Source of the DNA: Anabaena cylindrica PCC 7122
GTDB taxonomy: Bacteria > Cyanobacteriota > Cyanobacteriia > Cyanobacteriales > Nostocaceae
Length of the DNA: 64,000 nucleotides
Assembly (NCBI RefSeq): GCF_000317695.1
Contig: NC_019771.1
Location: forward strand, 3,910,001 to 3,974,000
Direction: 5' to 3'
Positions 1-9,572 of the stretch are shown here, piece by piece. The notes under the pieces are model-generated. The model was not told the origin of the DNA and made no database searches. It was given only the letters and a program-made list of their open reading frames with translations. The translations under genes and the position numbers were made by a program. Within the stretch, counting starts at the first letter, position 1. Each line of letters begins with the position of its first letter.

Positions 1-1
1 G

Positions 2-850
2 CAACCAATAATTTTAGATATAGATGACTGGGAACTTAGTTGGTATGGTGGTGAAAAATGGCAATATAATTTCTCATGGAAGCAAATTTATCGGGATATT
101 TTTAAACCAGATGGAGCATTGAAAAATCCAGATCATCCGCTTTATTTGCAAAAAGTTGAAAGGATGACACACAAAGCTGATGCCATTACAATCCATACTA
201 AATTTTTACAAGATAAGTTTGGCGGCACATATATTCCCAATGGCAAAGACACAGAACTGTTTAATCCCAATTATTATGATCCTGAAGCAAGTAGGAGCTA
301 TTATGGACTGTCAGGTTATAAAATTTTAATGTTTCCTGGCGCACCTAGACCTTATAAAGGTGTTGAAGATGTATTAATGGCACTTGAAATTCTCAATGAA
401 CCAGATTTAAAACTAGTAATTGTGGGTGGTAGTCCTTATGATGATTATGATGTTCAACTCTCAGAAAAATGGGGACGTTGGATTATCAAACTCCCAAAAT
501 ATCCATCTACAGAAATGCCTAAAATTGTAGCAGCGGCACACATCATTGTTGTACCACAAAGGGATACTCCCGCAGCTTTAGCTCAATTTCCTCTCAAGTT
601 AACAGATGGTATGGCAATGGCTAAACCTATATTAGCAACTCGTGTGGGAGACATTCCTGAAATTCTAGGCGAAACAGGTTACTTAGTTGATTCTGAAGCG
701 CCTGCACAACTTGCCGAAAAAATCAAATTGATATTTGAGGATTTAGATACAGCCAATCAGCGTGCGGTTAAAGCAAGAGAAAGATGTGTAGAAAAATATA
801 GTATCAATTCAATGTCCTCTGTTCTTGAGTCAGTGATCACCAACTTATAG
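2..850 (+). CDS. Glycosyltransferase, GT-B fold, family 4 type (5' end outside window)
   Basis: The reading frame is open from base 2, so the gene begins before the window; internal TTG/ATG codons are not the true start. The visible 282 residues begin with an acceptor-domain motif (ILDIDDWE). They continue into a GT4 donor domain: a PNG(K)D segment, the GAPRPYKGVEDVL substrate-phosphate region, and a C-terminal PLKLTDGMAMAKPILAT segment. That last segment corresponds to the EX7E nucleotide-sugar region, with changes. Such enzymes transfer sugars from nucleotide donors to lipid-linked or surface glycans in the cytoplasm. It is the first visible gene of a plus-strand glycan cluster and is followed after 89 bp by an ABC exporter. 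Acceptor and sugar cannot be read from the sequence. Confidence 0.85.
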   Translation, partial: QPIILDIDDWELSWYGGEKWQYNFSWKQIYRDIFKPDGALKNPDHPLYLQKVERMTHKADAITIHTKFLQDKFGGTYIPNGKDTELFNPNYYDPEASRSYYGLSGYKILMFPGAPRPYKGVEDVLMALEILNEPDLKLVIVGGSPYDDYDVQLSEKWGRWIIKLPKYPSTEMPKIVAAAHIIVVPQRDTPAALAQFPLKLTDGMAMAKPILATRVGDIPEILGETGYLVDSEAPAQLAEKIKLIFEDLDTANQRAVKARERCVEKYSINSMSSVLESVITNL

Positions 851-939
851 ATAGTTCTGAGAAATAATTAATTTTCAAAGAATGATCATATATATTGTTG
901 GTGTAAGAAATAACTTAATTCTCATGTTAATTAAACCTT

Positions 940-3189
940 ATGTCTACCAGAAAATTACTACTAAGATTTGCTAAACCTTATCCAGTTTTGATTGTATCAA
1001 CAATATTATTAGGATTTTCTGGAGCTTTATTTAATGGCATTAGCACGGCTCTAATTGTGCCAGTTATTTTAAAAATAGTAGGACAAAATATAGACTTTAA
1101 AGGCGCTCCTGGTATTCTCAAAATTCTCTTAAATCCATTTGATGGTGTGCCAGAAAATTACCGAATTGCAGTTATGGCAGTAGCAGTTATTGGCACAATT
1201 GCTTTAAAGAATTTATTTGCATACATTAGTTCATTAACATCTAGTTCTCTCACCCGGATGCTAACATCAGATATGCGAGAAGCTGGACTCAGTATTTTAT
1301 TAAAAGTTGATATAGATTATTACACCAAGATGAAGGTCGGCGATTTAATGAACCGTCTGGGCGGAGAAATGAGTCGCGCCTCTAGTGCTATAAGTAATGT
1401 AGTCAAATTAACTACTCTGTCAATTACAATTTTAGTTTTTATTGGTTTATTATTGTCCATCTCGTGGCAATTAACAATTGCTGCCACAGCTTTAATGTTG
1501 GTAGTGACATTGCTGAATCAGTACTTTATTAGCCGTTCCAAAAAATTTGGAAAACAACTCAGTGAGCTATCTAAAGCATATTCAATTGCTGTACTAGAAA
1601 TTTTGAATGGAATCAGGTTAGTCAAGTCAACAGGCAATGAAACCAGAGAATATCAACGTATTCAAAAACTGATTAAAGATCGTGAAAAAGCAGATTTTGA
1701 TTCTCAGGCTAATTCACAAGCGATCGGTCCCTTGAGCGAATTTATGGGCATCACTTGTTTATTGATAATTGTTTTTCTGAGTAAAACTTTATTTGCAAAC
1801 CAAATTACTGCCGTTTCTACCGTACTGCTGACATACTTACTAGTGCTATTGCGATTACTACCATTAATTTCTCAATTAAATGGTCTGCGGAGCAATTTTG
1901 CCAGTACTGCTACTAGCGTAGAGATGGTAAGTGAATTTTTGAGGCTAGAAGATAAGCCATTTATGGGTAATGGTAAACTCCCTTATAAAAGCTTAGAAAA
2001 GGGAGTACATTTTAAATCTATTTCTTTTGCATATACTGGAAATAAACAACAGGTATTGAAAGATATAAACTTATATTTACCTTGTGGCACAACTTTAGCG
2101 TTGGTAGGTGGTTCTGGTGCTGGTAAATCGACATTGGCAGACCTTCTACCAAGATTTTATGATCCAACCAGTGGCTGTATTACTTTTGATGATGTAGATT
2201 TACGGGAATTTGATTTAGCTTCTGTGCGAAAACACATGGGAATTGTTAGTCAAGATACTTTTTTGTTTAATGATTCAGTACGGAATAACATCGCCTATGC
2301 TAGACCAGAAGCAACAGAAGAAGAAATCATCACAGCAGCACAGCGAGCTAATGCTTATGAATTTATTAACAAATTACCACAGCAATTTGATACCCTGATA
2401 GGCGATCGCGGTGTGATGTTATCCGGTGGTCAAAGACAAAGACTAGCGATCGCACGCGCACTAGTTCAAAATCCAGAAATCCTCATCCTAGACGAAGCTA
2501 CGAGCGCCTTAGATACTGTTTCCGAACGCTTGGTACAATCTGCACTCGATGAACTCAGTCAGAATCGCACCACCCTAGTCATTGCTCACCGTCTTTCCAC
2601 AGTCCGTAAAGCCGATCAAATAGCCGTCCTAGATCAAGGTCGTGTTGTCGAAGTTGGAACCCATGAAGAACTGCTCAAAAAGGATGGATACTATTCACAG
2701 CTATGTTCCATGCAATTTGCCAATAATTCTGACACTTCCGGTAAACGCAATCAAAGCTTACTCCGGATATCTTATGAAATTCGCACACAACTTAATTCCA
2801 TGATTGGGTTAATGCGTTTATTAATTGATGATCTAGTAGATGATTCCCAAGAGCGTCAAGAATTACTAGAAGAATCTTACAAATCAGCATGGAGAATCAT
2901 CAACACCGTTGATGTTTTCGATGATGTAATTAACAAACAAATCAAAGGACAGTTAGTCTCTATCGCCGAGCAGAACCGCAGTGGAATTACCACATATTAT
3001 CAAAACTTTACTTATCTATTTGATGAATTTCGCTCCTCTTTGAATCCCATATTTGCTTGCCTCCGCACACTAGCTGATCACGTAGAAGAGCCAATAGAAT
3101 TTCAAAATCAACTACTGAACGAAGCATATGAATCTGCTATTTATCTTCTGGGCAACCTAGAAAAATTTGAGGATAACATTAAAATATAA
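940..3189 (+). CDS. ABC exporter (fused TMD-NBD) with a C-terminal double DHp-like tail
   Basis: 749 residues. Residues 1-320 form a six-helix type-1 exporter domain. Residues 350-590 form the nucleotide-binding domain: Walker A GGSGAGKST (390-398), signature LSGGQRQR (494-501), Walker B ILILDE ending at D518-E519, then an H-loop IAHR. Exporters of this kind (MsbA/HepA-like) flip lipid-linked glycans. About 150 extra residues follow the NBD. They contain two repeats resembling the DHp (HisKA) helix pair of sensor kinases: SYEIRTQLNSMIG (611-623) and FDEFRSSLNPI (694-704), each followed by a long second helix. The phospho-accepting His is Tyr612 in the first repeat and Asp695 in the second, so neither can act as a normal kinase site. 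The flanking genes are glycosyltransferases, so export of their product is likely. Confidence 0.9.
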   Translation: MSTRKLLLRFAKPYPVLIVSTILLGFSGALFNGISTALIVPVILKIVGQNIDFKGAPGILKILLNPFDGVPENYRIAVMAVAVIGTIALKNLFAYISSLTSSSLTRMLTSDMREAGLSILLKVDIDYYTKMKVGDLMNRLGGEMSRASSAISNVVKLTTLSITILVFIGLLLSISWQLTIAATALMLVVTLLNQYFISRSKKFGKQLSELSKAYSIAVLEILNGIRLVKSTGNETREYQRIQKLIKDREKADFDSQANSQAIGPLSEFMGITCLLIIVFLSKTLFANQITAVSTVLLTYLLVLLRLLPLISQLNGLRSNFASTATSVEMVSEFLRLEDKPFMGNGKLPYKSLEKGVHFKSISFAYTGNKQQVLKDINLYLPCGTTLALVGGSGAGKSTLADLLPRFYDPTSGCITFDDVDLREFDLASVRKHMGIVSQDTFLFNDSVRNNIAYARPEATEEEIITAAQRANAYEFINKLPQQFDTLIGDRGVMLSGGQRQRLAIARALVQNPEILILDEATSALDTVSERLVQSALDELSQNRTTLVIAHRLSTVRKADQIAVLDQGRVVEVGTHEELLKKDGYYSQLCSMQFANNSDTSGKRNQSLLRISYEIRTQLNSMIGLMRLLIDDLVDDSQERQELLEESYKSAWRIINTVDVFDDVINKQIKGQLVSIAEQNRSGITTYYQNFTYLFDEFRSSLNPIFACLRTLADHVEEPIEFQNQLLNEAYESAIYLLGNLEKFEDNIKI

Positions 3190-3193
3190 AACA

Positions 3194-4405
3194 ATGAAAA
3201 ACAATATTTTAGCTAAAAACTATATATTTTTTATTAACGAAGAATTACCAAAGCCAGAAGCGCACCTAGTTCAGTCCACTAACGCTGCGAATGGGGCAGC
3301 TAACTTAGATTATGCAACCGTACTAGTTTATCCTCAAAAAGGATTATCAGCTATAAATCCCTGGTATCTAGCTCGTCCTTTTCAACCTCAAAAAATACCA
3401 GCCAAACTTGTGAATTACTACAATTTACAAGATAAATTAAAAGTTGCTCCTTTACCCATGCCTTGGCCAATTGACAATTGGCAAAATAAAATTACTAATT
3501 CCAATACTATTGCCACCAAGTATTATTTACCTCTTCATATAAAACCAACAACCCAACTTGTTCATAGTCGTAACTGGAATTTTATTAAAGCCGCTATCAA
3601 AAATGACATTCCGGCAATCTACGAACATCACCATCACGATCACAAGAAATTTGAGCCGGAAATCGTCAAAAATCCCCTATTTCAAATTGCCATCACAGTA
3701 GTAGACACCATCCGTGAAACCATGATTGAAAATGGTATGCCACCAGAAAAAGTGATCACTCTACACAATGGTTTTAATCGCCTATTCATGGAAAGACAAC
3801 CTGAAAAATCTAGATTATGGCGTGAAAAATTATTGCAAGACGAACGAACAAAATTGGTTGTCTATGCAGGAGCATTAAAGCAATTTAAAGGTATTGATAT
3901 ACTCATTGAAGTAGCTAGAGAAATGCCAAATGTGCAGTTCGCCTGTGCAGGTGGTAAACCAGCAGAAGTTGAACACTATCAACAATTAGCAAAAGACAAG
4001 CAAGTAGAAAATATTACTTTTTTAGGTTATATCTTGCATAATGAGTTATCATCTTTGCTACAAGCAGCAGATATCTTGGCTCATCCTCATTGCTTAGGAA
4101 AAGCCGCAACTTTTACGTCCCCCTTAAAGTTATTTGACTATCTAGCCTCTGGCAATCCCGTTGTTGCTACTGAAATTCCCTCCTTAACTGAGTTTAAAAA
4201 TACTCCGGCTATTGCCGCTTGGTGTGAACCAGATAACCCAACTAAATTTGCCGCTGCTCTGCAACAAGTATTAGCAACACATCCCAAAAAAATAGCTGGT
4301 TATCCAGAAATTATTGACTTTGTTAAGCAGTTCTCTTGGGAAAATCGTGCCGCCAAAATCCTCAGCCACATAGATCAATCCTTTCTACCTCAACTCATCC
4401 CCTAA
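3194..4405 (+). CDS. Glycosyltransferase, GT-B fold (family 4 type)
   Basis: 403 residues from ATG 3194. A TTG 27 bases upstream would overlap the exporter gene, but ATG is preferred because it lies 4 bases past the exporter stop and gives a natural N-terminus. The protein has a variable acceptor domain with a histidine-rich HHHHDH stretch. Its donor domain is recognisable from LVVYAGALKQFKGIDILIE, FLGYILHNEL, and SPLKLFDYLASGNPVVATEIPS, the canonical GT4 end segment with an E-x7-E-like arrangement. It transfers a sugar in the cytoplasm, probably on the same glycan as its neighbours. The tight spacing with the ABC exporter suggests cotranscription. Donor and acceptor are unknown. Confidence 0.85.
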   Translation: MKNNILAKNYIFFINEELPKPEAHLVQSTNAANGAANLDYATVLVYPQKGLSAINPWYLARPFQPQKIPAKLVNYYNLQDKLKVAPLPMPWPIDNWQNKITNSNTIATKYYLPLHIKPTTQLVHSRNWNFIKAAIKNDIPAIYEHHHHDHKKFEPEIVKNPLFQIAITVVDTIRETMIENGMPPEKVITLHNGFNRLFMERQPEKSRLWREKLLQDERTKLVVYAGALKQFKGIDILIEVAREMPNVQFACAGGKPAEVEHYQQLAKDKQVENITFLGYILHNELSSLLQAADILAHPHCLGKAATFTSPLKLFDYLASGNPVVATEIPSLTEFKNTPAIAAWCEPDNPTKFAAALQQVLATHPKKIAGYPEIIDFVKQFSWENRAAKILSHIDQSFLPQLIP

Positions 4406-4429
4406 ACTAATTTTGATTAGCGACTAAAT

Positions 4430-5383
4430 ATGAAAACTGTAGGTATGATTAGCAGCTATCGCGCTCTAGAATCAAGAGCAGACTGGCTGTGGCAACAAAC
4501 ACCCCATCCCTTTGGTGTTTGGGAAAATATAAAAATGCAAGCACTGGCAGAAAAACCAGATTTCCTGCTCATGTATCAGTTTGATTTTCCTCGACCATCA
4601 CCTCCTCCGTCATTATTAGACCGTTTACGGAAAAAGCAACCAAAACCAGAGTTAAATATTCATAATCTCTTACGGAATGTCAGTAAAGAGCAGATTATTT
4701 ATTTATTGAGAGAACCACCTTTAGATGAAATTTTAGAAATTAATAAACGTAATTATCAACAAGCTGAAAATTATTGTGGTTATATTTCCGGCCCTGATGA
4801 TTTTGCCCCCATTCCCAACTATATGCCTGCTATTTGGTATCACTCTAATTCCTTTAAGGATTTAAATGAAATGCCATGTCCGCAAAAAGTATCTAACTGT
4901 AGTTGGATTACTTCCGGTATTAATCGCACAGCTAATCATCGGCAACGTCTCGATTTTTTGCAATCTTTAAAATCTAGCGGTATGCAAATTGATTTCTATG
5001 GACGTGGTTTAGAAAAATGGGTAAAAACGTCGGGAGAACTTGGTAACAAGTGGTACGGCATGGCACCATATTATTATAATTTAGCAATTGAAAACTATGC
5101 TGATAATAGTTGGTATGTAAGTGAGAAACTTTGGGATAGTTTATTAGCTTGGTGTTTACCAATTTACTATGGTGGACAAGCAGCAGATAAATTATTACCA
5201 CCAGGTAGCTTTTTAAGATTACCAAGTTTAGATGAAAAAGGAATTGCCTACATTCAAGAAATAACAGCTACTCCTGATGCTTGGTATGCTGCAAAAGATG
5301 CGATTGCTGAAGCCAGACAAATTATTTTACACAAACTAAACTTACTCAATTGGTTATCAGAATTCGCCACTAAATTTTCTTAA
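4430..5383 (+). CDS. GT10 (alpha-1,3/4-fucosyltransferase-like) glycosyltransferase
   Basis: 317 residues. The diagnostic part is around residues 213-246: YNLAIENY, a few residues, then YVSEKLWDSLLAWCLPIYYGG. This matches the family GT10 consensus of F-x-(L/I)-x-x-EN followed by (Y)-(V/I)-(T/S)-EKLW and a PIYxG end. In the family this segment binds GDP-fucose. A second supporting piece is IDFYGRG near residue 185, the usual start of the donor domain. The gene follows the GT-B gene by 24 bp and precedes two GT-A genes, so it most likely adds fucose or a related GDP-sugar to the glycan built by the cluster. The exact sugar is inferred from family only. Confidence 0.78.
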   Translation: MKTVGMISSYRALESRADWLWQQTPHPFGVWENIKMQALAEKPDFLLMYQFDFPRPSPPPSLLDRLRKKQPKPELNIHNLLRNVSKEQIIYLLREPPLDEILEINKRNYQQAENYCGYISGPDDFAPIPNYMPAIWYHSNSFKDLNEMPCPQKVSNCSWITSGINRTANHRQRLDFLQSLKSSGMQIDFYGRGLEKWVKTSGELGNKWYGMAPYYYNLAIENYADNSWYVSEKLWDSLLAWCLPIYYGGQAADKLLPPGSFLRLPSLDEKGIAYIQEITATPDAWYAAKDAIAEARQIILHKLNLLNWLSEFATKFS

Positions 5384-5419
5384 TTCAAATTGATAAATGT
5401 ACATTTTTAGGATTTATAT

Positions 5420-6418
5420 ATGGATGGTATTTGTACACTTGCTAATGACCGAGTTTATGACCAACTCATTGCCTTAATTAACAGTATAGAAGCAATTTAT
5501 GGTCAGACAATGCCTGTATGTATCTATCCTTATGATCACAATACAGAAAAAATTGCTGCTGAACTTGTCCACCGCCCTCATGTGACACTTTATGATCACC
5601 AAGATTCAATTCAAAAATGGGATAAATTTGTCAAAGATATTTGGGATACCCATCCTACAGCCCAAACACATTGGCAAAAACTAGGAAGCTATCAATATCA
5701 TCGACTCGGAACTCATCGGCGTTATTGTGCTTTTGATGCCCCTTTTGACCGCTTTGTTTACATGGATGCTGATACTATATTAATGAGTTCATTAGATCAT
5801 ATTTTTACTCAATTAAGTCATCATGATTGGGTAGTATACGATTTTCAATTCAAAGATTTATCTCATGTTTACAGTTTATCATCAACCAAATTAAAAGAAT
5901 TATTCACCCCAGAACGTTTGCAAACTGAAATATTTTGTTCTGGATTTTATGGTTCTAAAAAAGATATATTTCCTGAGCCAAATAGAGAAATGATCCTAGA
6001 TTTTTTGCGTCAAGGAGAAGCAGAAGTTCTCTATGATATGGCTCCTGACCAAACAATTCTCAACTATATGGTCATGCGATTAGGGTTATCTAACTATAAT
6101 TTTGCCCTGGAGTTACCTGCTGATCAAACTACTGGTTGCTCTGTAACCTCTTTACATTTTGAAAACCGAGATCAAATTCTCTATGACAAGGGTAACAGAT
6201 TGACTTATTTGCATTATATTGGGTTATCTTCTAAATTATTCCATCGAGTTTGTACTGGAGAAAATATTGATTTTCCTTATCGAGATATTTTTCTGTACTA
6301 TCGCTATTTGCATGAACCGGAACAGCGGCCAAAGTTCACAACTAAAGCTAAGGCTTATAATGCTGTTCCCAGTTTAGGCACAAGAATTTTAAACAAGTTG
6401 AAATTAGCTAAAAAGTAG
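5420..6418 (+). CDS. GT-A fold glycosyltransferase with DAD motif
   Basis: 332 residues. The N-terminus (GICTLANDRVYDQLIALINSI) is the first strand and helix of a nucleotide-diphospho-sugar transferase. The metal-binding DxD motif is Y114-M-D116-A-D118 within RFVYMDADTIL. A later MAPDQTILNYM segment and conserved LHYIG near the C-terminus fit GT8-like or related cyanobacterial families. The next gene is a clear paralogue with the same order of motifs (first-strand motif, DxD, Gly/Phe-rich FxSGFxGSKK loop, DQ-x-I-x-NYM, LHxxG), which points to an old tandem duplication. Transfer of a sugar onto the cluster's glycan is inferred. Confidence 0.75.
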   Translation: MDGICTLANDRVYDQLIALINSIEAIYGQTMPVCIYPYDHNTEKIAAELVHRPHVTLYDHQDSIQKWDKFVKDIWDTHPTAQTHWQKLGSYQYHRLGTHRRYCAFDAPFDRFVYMDADTILMSSLDHIFTQLSHHDWVVYDFQFKDLSHVYSLSSTKLKELFTPERLQTEIFCSGFYGSKKDIFPEPNREMILDFLRQGEAEVLYDMAPDQTILNYMVMRLGLSNYNFALELPADQTTGCSVTSLHFENRDQILYDKGNRLTYLHYIGLSSKLFHRVCTGENIDFPYRDIFLYYRYLHEPEQRPKFTTKAKAYNAVPSLGTRILNKLKLAKK

Positions 6419-6429
6419 AGGTTAATTGA

Positions 6430-7359
6430 ATGAATAGGGGAATTTATATCATTGCTAATGATAAAGTGACAGACCAAGCGATCGCACTTTTGAATAGTAT
6501 TCGGTTACATGATGCTGATACACCAGTAGTCATGATTCCTTATGATGATAATTATCATGCCATTGCTGATATTTTAGGTAAAAATTATGGCGTAAAAATC
6601 TATGAAGACCTAGATTTTATTGCTCGTCTTTCCCAAAGATTATATGAAACCTTTGGGGGTCAGTTTTTTGCTCGTCCTAATCAATTTCGTAAACAAGCTT
6701 GCTGGTTTGGAGAATTTGATGAATTTTTGTATATTGATACTGACATTGTTGTTTTTGAAAAAATAATTGATAATCTCAACTATTTGCAAAATACTGACTT
6801 TATCTGTTGTGATTATCAACATTTAGGAGGGATTAAAAATGTTTTTAATTCCCAAGTATTAGAAGATAAAGTATTTTCAAAGGATGAAGTTAAAGAAATT
6901 TTCAACGGCGGTTTTTGGGGTTCTAAGAAAAACTTAATTTCCGAAAATGATTTGTACGAAACATTTGCTGAATGTGCATCTCATCCAGAATATTTTGATT
7001 TTTCTGAAAAGACTTCTGACCAACCAATTATCAATTATATGCTACTTAAGCGTATTCCCCGTCGTTTTAACATCGTCCGTAGGGAAGGCAAAGCACCAGG
7101 AAATTGGGGGGGAACACCACATTTTCAGACCCAAGGTAATATTTTATTTGATCCAACAGTTAATCAACCTCTGCAATATCTCCATTGGGCAGGAATTAAA
7201 ATTCAACCTGGTTGTCCCTACTGGGAAACTTGGGAATATTATCGTAATTTGAACTCTAGTATACCTGCCGCTGCTATTCCCGCACCTGTGAAAAAAAGTC
7301 AGTGGCAGCAGACTGTTGACAATATTAAAAACCAAGTCAAACAACTGAGAAGTAAGTAA
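6430..7359 (+). CDS. GT-A fold glycosyltransferase with DTD motif, paralogue of the preceding gene
   Basis: 309 residues, starting 11 bp after the previous stop. It opens with GIYIIANDKVTDQAIALLNSIR and carries the metal motif Y101-I-D103-T-D105 (FLYIDTDIVVF). NGGFWGSKK, SDQPIINYMLLK and LQYLHWAG line up with FCSGFYGSKK, PDQTILNYMVMR and LTYLHYIG of the preceding protein, so the two are diverged tandem paralogues. The C-terminal 30 residues are basic and may lie at the membrane. It is the last gene of the cluster; the next gene is on the opposite strand. Substrate unknown. Confidence 0.75.
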   Translation: MNRGIYIIANDKVTDQAIALLNSIRLHDADTPVVMIPYDDNYHAIADILGKNYGVKIYEDLDFIARLSQRLYETFGGQFFARPNQFRKQACWFGEFDEFLYIDTDIVVFEKIIDNLNYLQNTDFICCDYQHLGGIKNVFNSQVLEDKVFSKDEVKEIFNGGFWGSKKNLISENDLYETFAECASHPEYFDFSEKTSDQPIINYMLLKRIPRRFNIVRREGKAPGNWGGTPHFQTQGNILFDPTVNQPLQYLHWAGIKIQPGCPYWETWEYYRNLNSSIPAAAIPAPVKKSQWQQTVDNIKNQVKQLRSK

Positions 7360-7456
7360 CTCTATCCTTAGATACCCTCTAGCTCCCTTAAAAAGGTGGA
7401 AATCGGTGTCAAAGTCCCCCTTCATCATAGGCATTTAGGGGGATAAACTTTTATTT

Positions 7457-7849
7457 TTAAGACCAAGAATCTAAATCTAAAGATTGCATCCCTTGACTTT
7501 TAACGTAATCTAGCAAACCTCCCAACTGCCACCAAACAAATAAACAAGTTAGCAAACTCATTGGTAAACCCACACCTAAAGCTAGTCCAAAGGGAAAACC
7601 AAATATTTCTAAACCGGAAGAAAGAAATAAACAAATACCACCTGTAATACCAATAAATGGCACTAACAATTGTTTATAAAAGAAACGGGCATTAGTATTT
7701 TGTTCAGAAGACTTATCTTTAGACTTATCCTTTGGCCATTGTTGAATAATGACTTTTAATGTGCCAGAGAGTGCTAAACCAGAAGTTAAAGCAGTAAGAA
7801 AACCAATTAATAGTAAAATGTAAGGCGGTTGTAGGGGGTAATAGTACAT
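7457..7849 (-). CDS. Small membrane protein, conserved-type, unknown function
   Basis: 130 residues. Three or four hydrophobic segments are visible: near residues 10-30 (YILLLIGFLTALTSGLALSG), 63-80 and 85-110. A polar lysine- and serine-rich loop (KDKSKDKSSEQN) lies between the first two. No catalytic motif is seen. It lies 46 bp downstream of the ABC1 kinase gene on the same strand and could be cotranscribed with it, but this gives no functional clue beyond a membrane location. I do not recognise the family. Confidence 0.65.
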   Translation of the reverse strand: MYYYPLQPPYILLLIGFLTALTSGLALSGTLKVIIQQWPKDKSKDKSSEQNTNARFFYKQLLVPFIGITGGICLFLSSGLEIFGFPFGLALGVGLPMSLLTCLFVWWQLGGLLDYVKSQGMQSLDLDSWS

Positions 7850-7895
7850 TAAAACTCCTGATTGTTATTAAAATTCGTTTTTATTTACTGAGGGA

Positions 7896-9572
7896 TTATT
7901 TGGGCAGAATAGCAGCTACACTTTCTCTAGAGAACTCTGTTAACAAGCCAACTGCTACATTTAATAACCGATTTGGTGGTAAGTCATCCTTGACTAAATT
8001 CCAGAGCCGTTGTACTTCTTCAGTATGTAAGCGGTCATCTTCGGTAATGGCAAGAACTAACTGACGACGGAGAAATTTACCTTCTTCAGATAGTAGAAAT
8101 TGTAAGCCCATTTTTGCTGTAGGTAAAACATCAAATTCCTCATCAGTACGAGCAATGGCAATTAAGTTTTCTAACCTCTGCCACTGGAATTTACCATCTT
8201 TAAATAATACATTCAGTAACCGCCGTCTCAATGCGGGAGATTCTCCGGTGAGCAACCGTCTTGCTATGTAGGGATAGCCTATTTCAACGATTTTAAAATT
8301 GGGGTTAAGGCTGAGAGCAATGCCTTCTTGTGTCACCAGGGAACGAATAATTAAAGCAAATTTGGCTGGTACTCGGAAAGGATATTCATACATCAATTCC
8401 GAAAATTCATCGGTAATGGTTTTGAAGTTAAAGTCCTTGACATTTTTGCCAATAGCATTTCCCAACACGGCTTCTAATGCTGGTACGATTGGGCAAATAT
8501 TTGTATCTGGAGCTAAAAAGCCCAGTTTTACAAAGTCTTCGGCTAAGTCTGTGTAATCCTTATTGACCAGATGTACTAAGGCATCTACGAGTGATTCTTT
8601 GGTAGTTTCTTCTAATTGATCCATCATGCCAAAGTCAATGTAAGCCATCCGACCATCGGGGACAGCAAACAAATTACCTGGATGGGGATCGGCATGGAAA
8701 AAGCCATGTTCTAACAGCTGTTGTAATCCAGTCGTAACACCTATTTGGATTATTGTTTCTGGATCTAAACCTGCTTGGCGGATGCTTTGTGTATCAGTGA
8801 GTTTAAATCCGTTAATCCATTCCAGAGTTAAGACATGATTACTGGTATAACGCCAATAAATAGACGGAACTTTGACGTGAGGATCATCATGGAAGTTATT
8901 CGCAAATTTTTCCGCGTTGCGACCTTCGTTGATGTAATCTATTTCTTCAAATAGTTTTGTGCCAAATTCATCAACAATTAATGTGAGGTCGTGACCAAGA
9001 TTAAGAGGCAACCAAGGTGTTAGCCAACCTGCTGCCCAGCGCATTAAGTACAAGTCTTTTGTAATGACTGGACGTAGGTGCGGACGCTGCACTTTTACGG
9101 CTACTTCTTCACCACTGAGTAAGCGACCACGATAGACTTGACCTAAACTGGCTGCTGCTACTGGTTTGGGTGAGAGTTCCTTAAATATTTCCTGAATTGG
9201 TCGGTCTAGTTCAGTTTCAATAATGTGGTAAGCCAGGGCATTATCGAAGGGTGGTAACTGGTCTTGTAACTTTATCAGTTCTGCTAAAAAGTCTTTGCGG
9301 ATTAGGTCAGGTCTGGTGGAGAGTGCTTGACCTACTTTAATAAAGGTAGGTCCAAGGTGAGTGAGCAGTTCTCGCAACTGGGTAGCTCGTTTCCCCTTGT
9401 TCTGCTCAACTTGATTTTGCCATTCATCCCACTTGAGACCGAGTATAAATCCTGCAAAAGATAGGATGATTCTTAGCAGTCTGCCCCAAGCTAACCAGGG
9501 ACGGTAACGATAGTAACGAGCGATCGCGTCTGGATTATACTGCTTTAGTTGAGCAGGTTGATACTGACCCAC
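7896..9572 (-). CDS. ABC1/UbiB (AarF) family atypical kinase
   Basis: 558 residues from a GTG start. The family signatures are present in order: KxGQ motif (FIKVGQALSTRPDL, about residues 77-90), AAASLGQVYRG, the nucleotide-binding VAVKVQRP, catalytic-loop-like HADPHPGNLF and the metal-binding IDFGMMD. These proteins are protein-kinase-like ATPases that support prenylquinone (ubiquinone, plastoquinone, tocopherol) metabolism at membranes. Cyanobacteria and chloroplasts have several, so which pathway this copy serves is not readable. A hydrophobic stretch sits near the N-terminus (LLRIILSFAGFILGL). The gene stands alone upstream; a small membrane protein gene follows on the same strand. Confidence 0.9.
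   Translation of the reverse strand: MGQYQPAQLKQYNPDAIARYYRYRPWLAWGRLLRIILSFAGFILGLKWDEWQNQVEQNKGKRATQLRELLTHLGPTFIKVGQALSTRPDLIRKDFLAELIKLQDQLPPFDNALAYHIIETELDRPIQEIFKELSPKPVAAASLGQVYRGRLLSGEEVAVKVQRPHLRPVITKDLYLMRWAAGWLTPWLPLNLGHDLTLIVDEFGTKLFEEIDYINEGRNAEKFANNFHDDPHVKVPSIYWRYTSNHVLTLEWINGFKLTDTQSIRQAGLDPETIIQIGVTTGLQQLLEHGFFHADPHPGNLFAVPDGRMAYIDFGMMDQLEETTKESLVDALVHLVNKDYTDLAEDFVKLGFLAPDTNICPIVPALEAVLGNAIGKNVKDFNFKTITDEFSELMYEYPFRVPAKFALIIRSLVTQEGIALSLNPNFKIVEIGYPYIARRLLTGESPALRRRLLNVLFKDGKFQWQRLENLIAIARTDEEFDVLPTAKMGLQFLLSEEGKFLRRQLVLAITEDDRLHTEEVQRLWNLVKDDLPPNRLLNVAVGLLTEFSRESVAAILPK

Noticed and set aside
6947..7252. 101-codon frame overlapping the second GT-A gene
   Set aside because: Out of frame with a gene having DxD and conserved end motifs.
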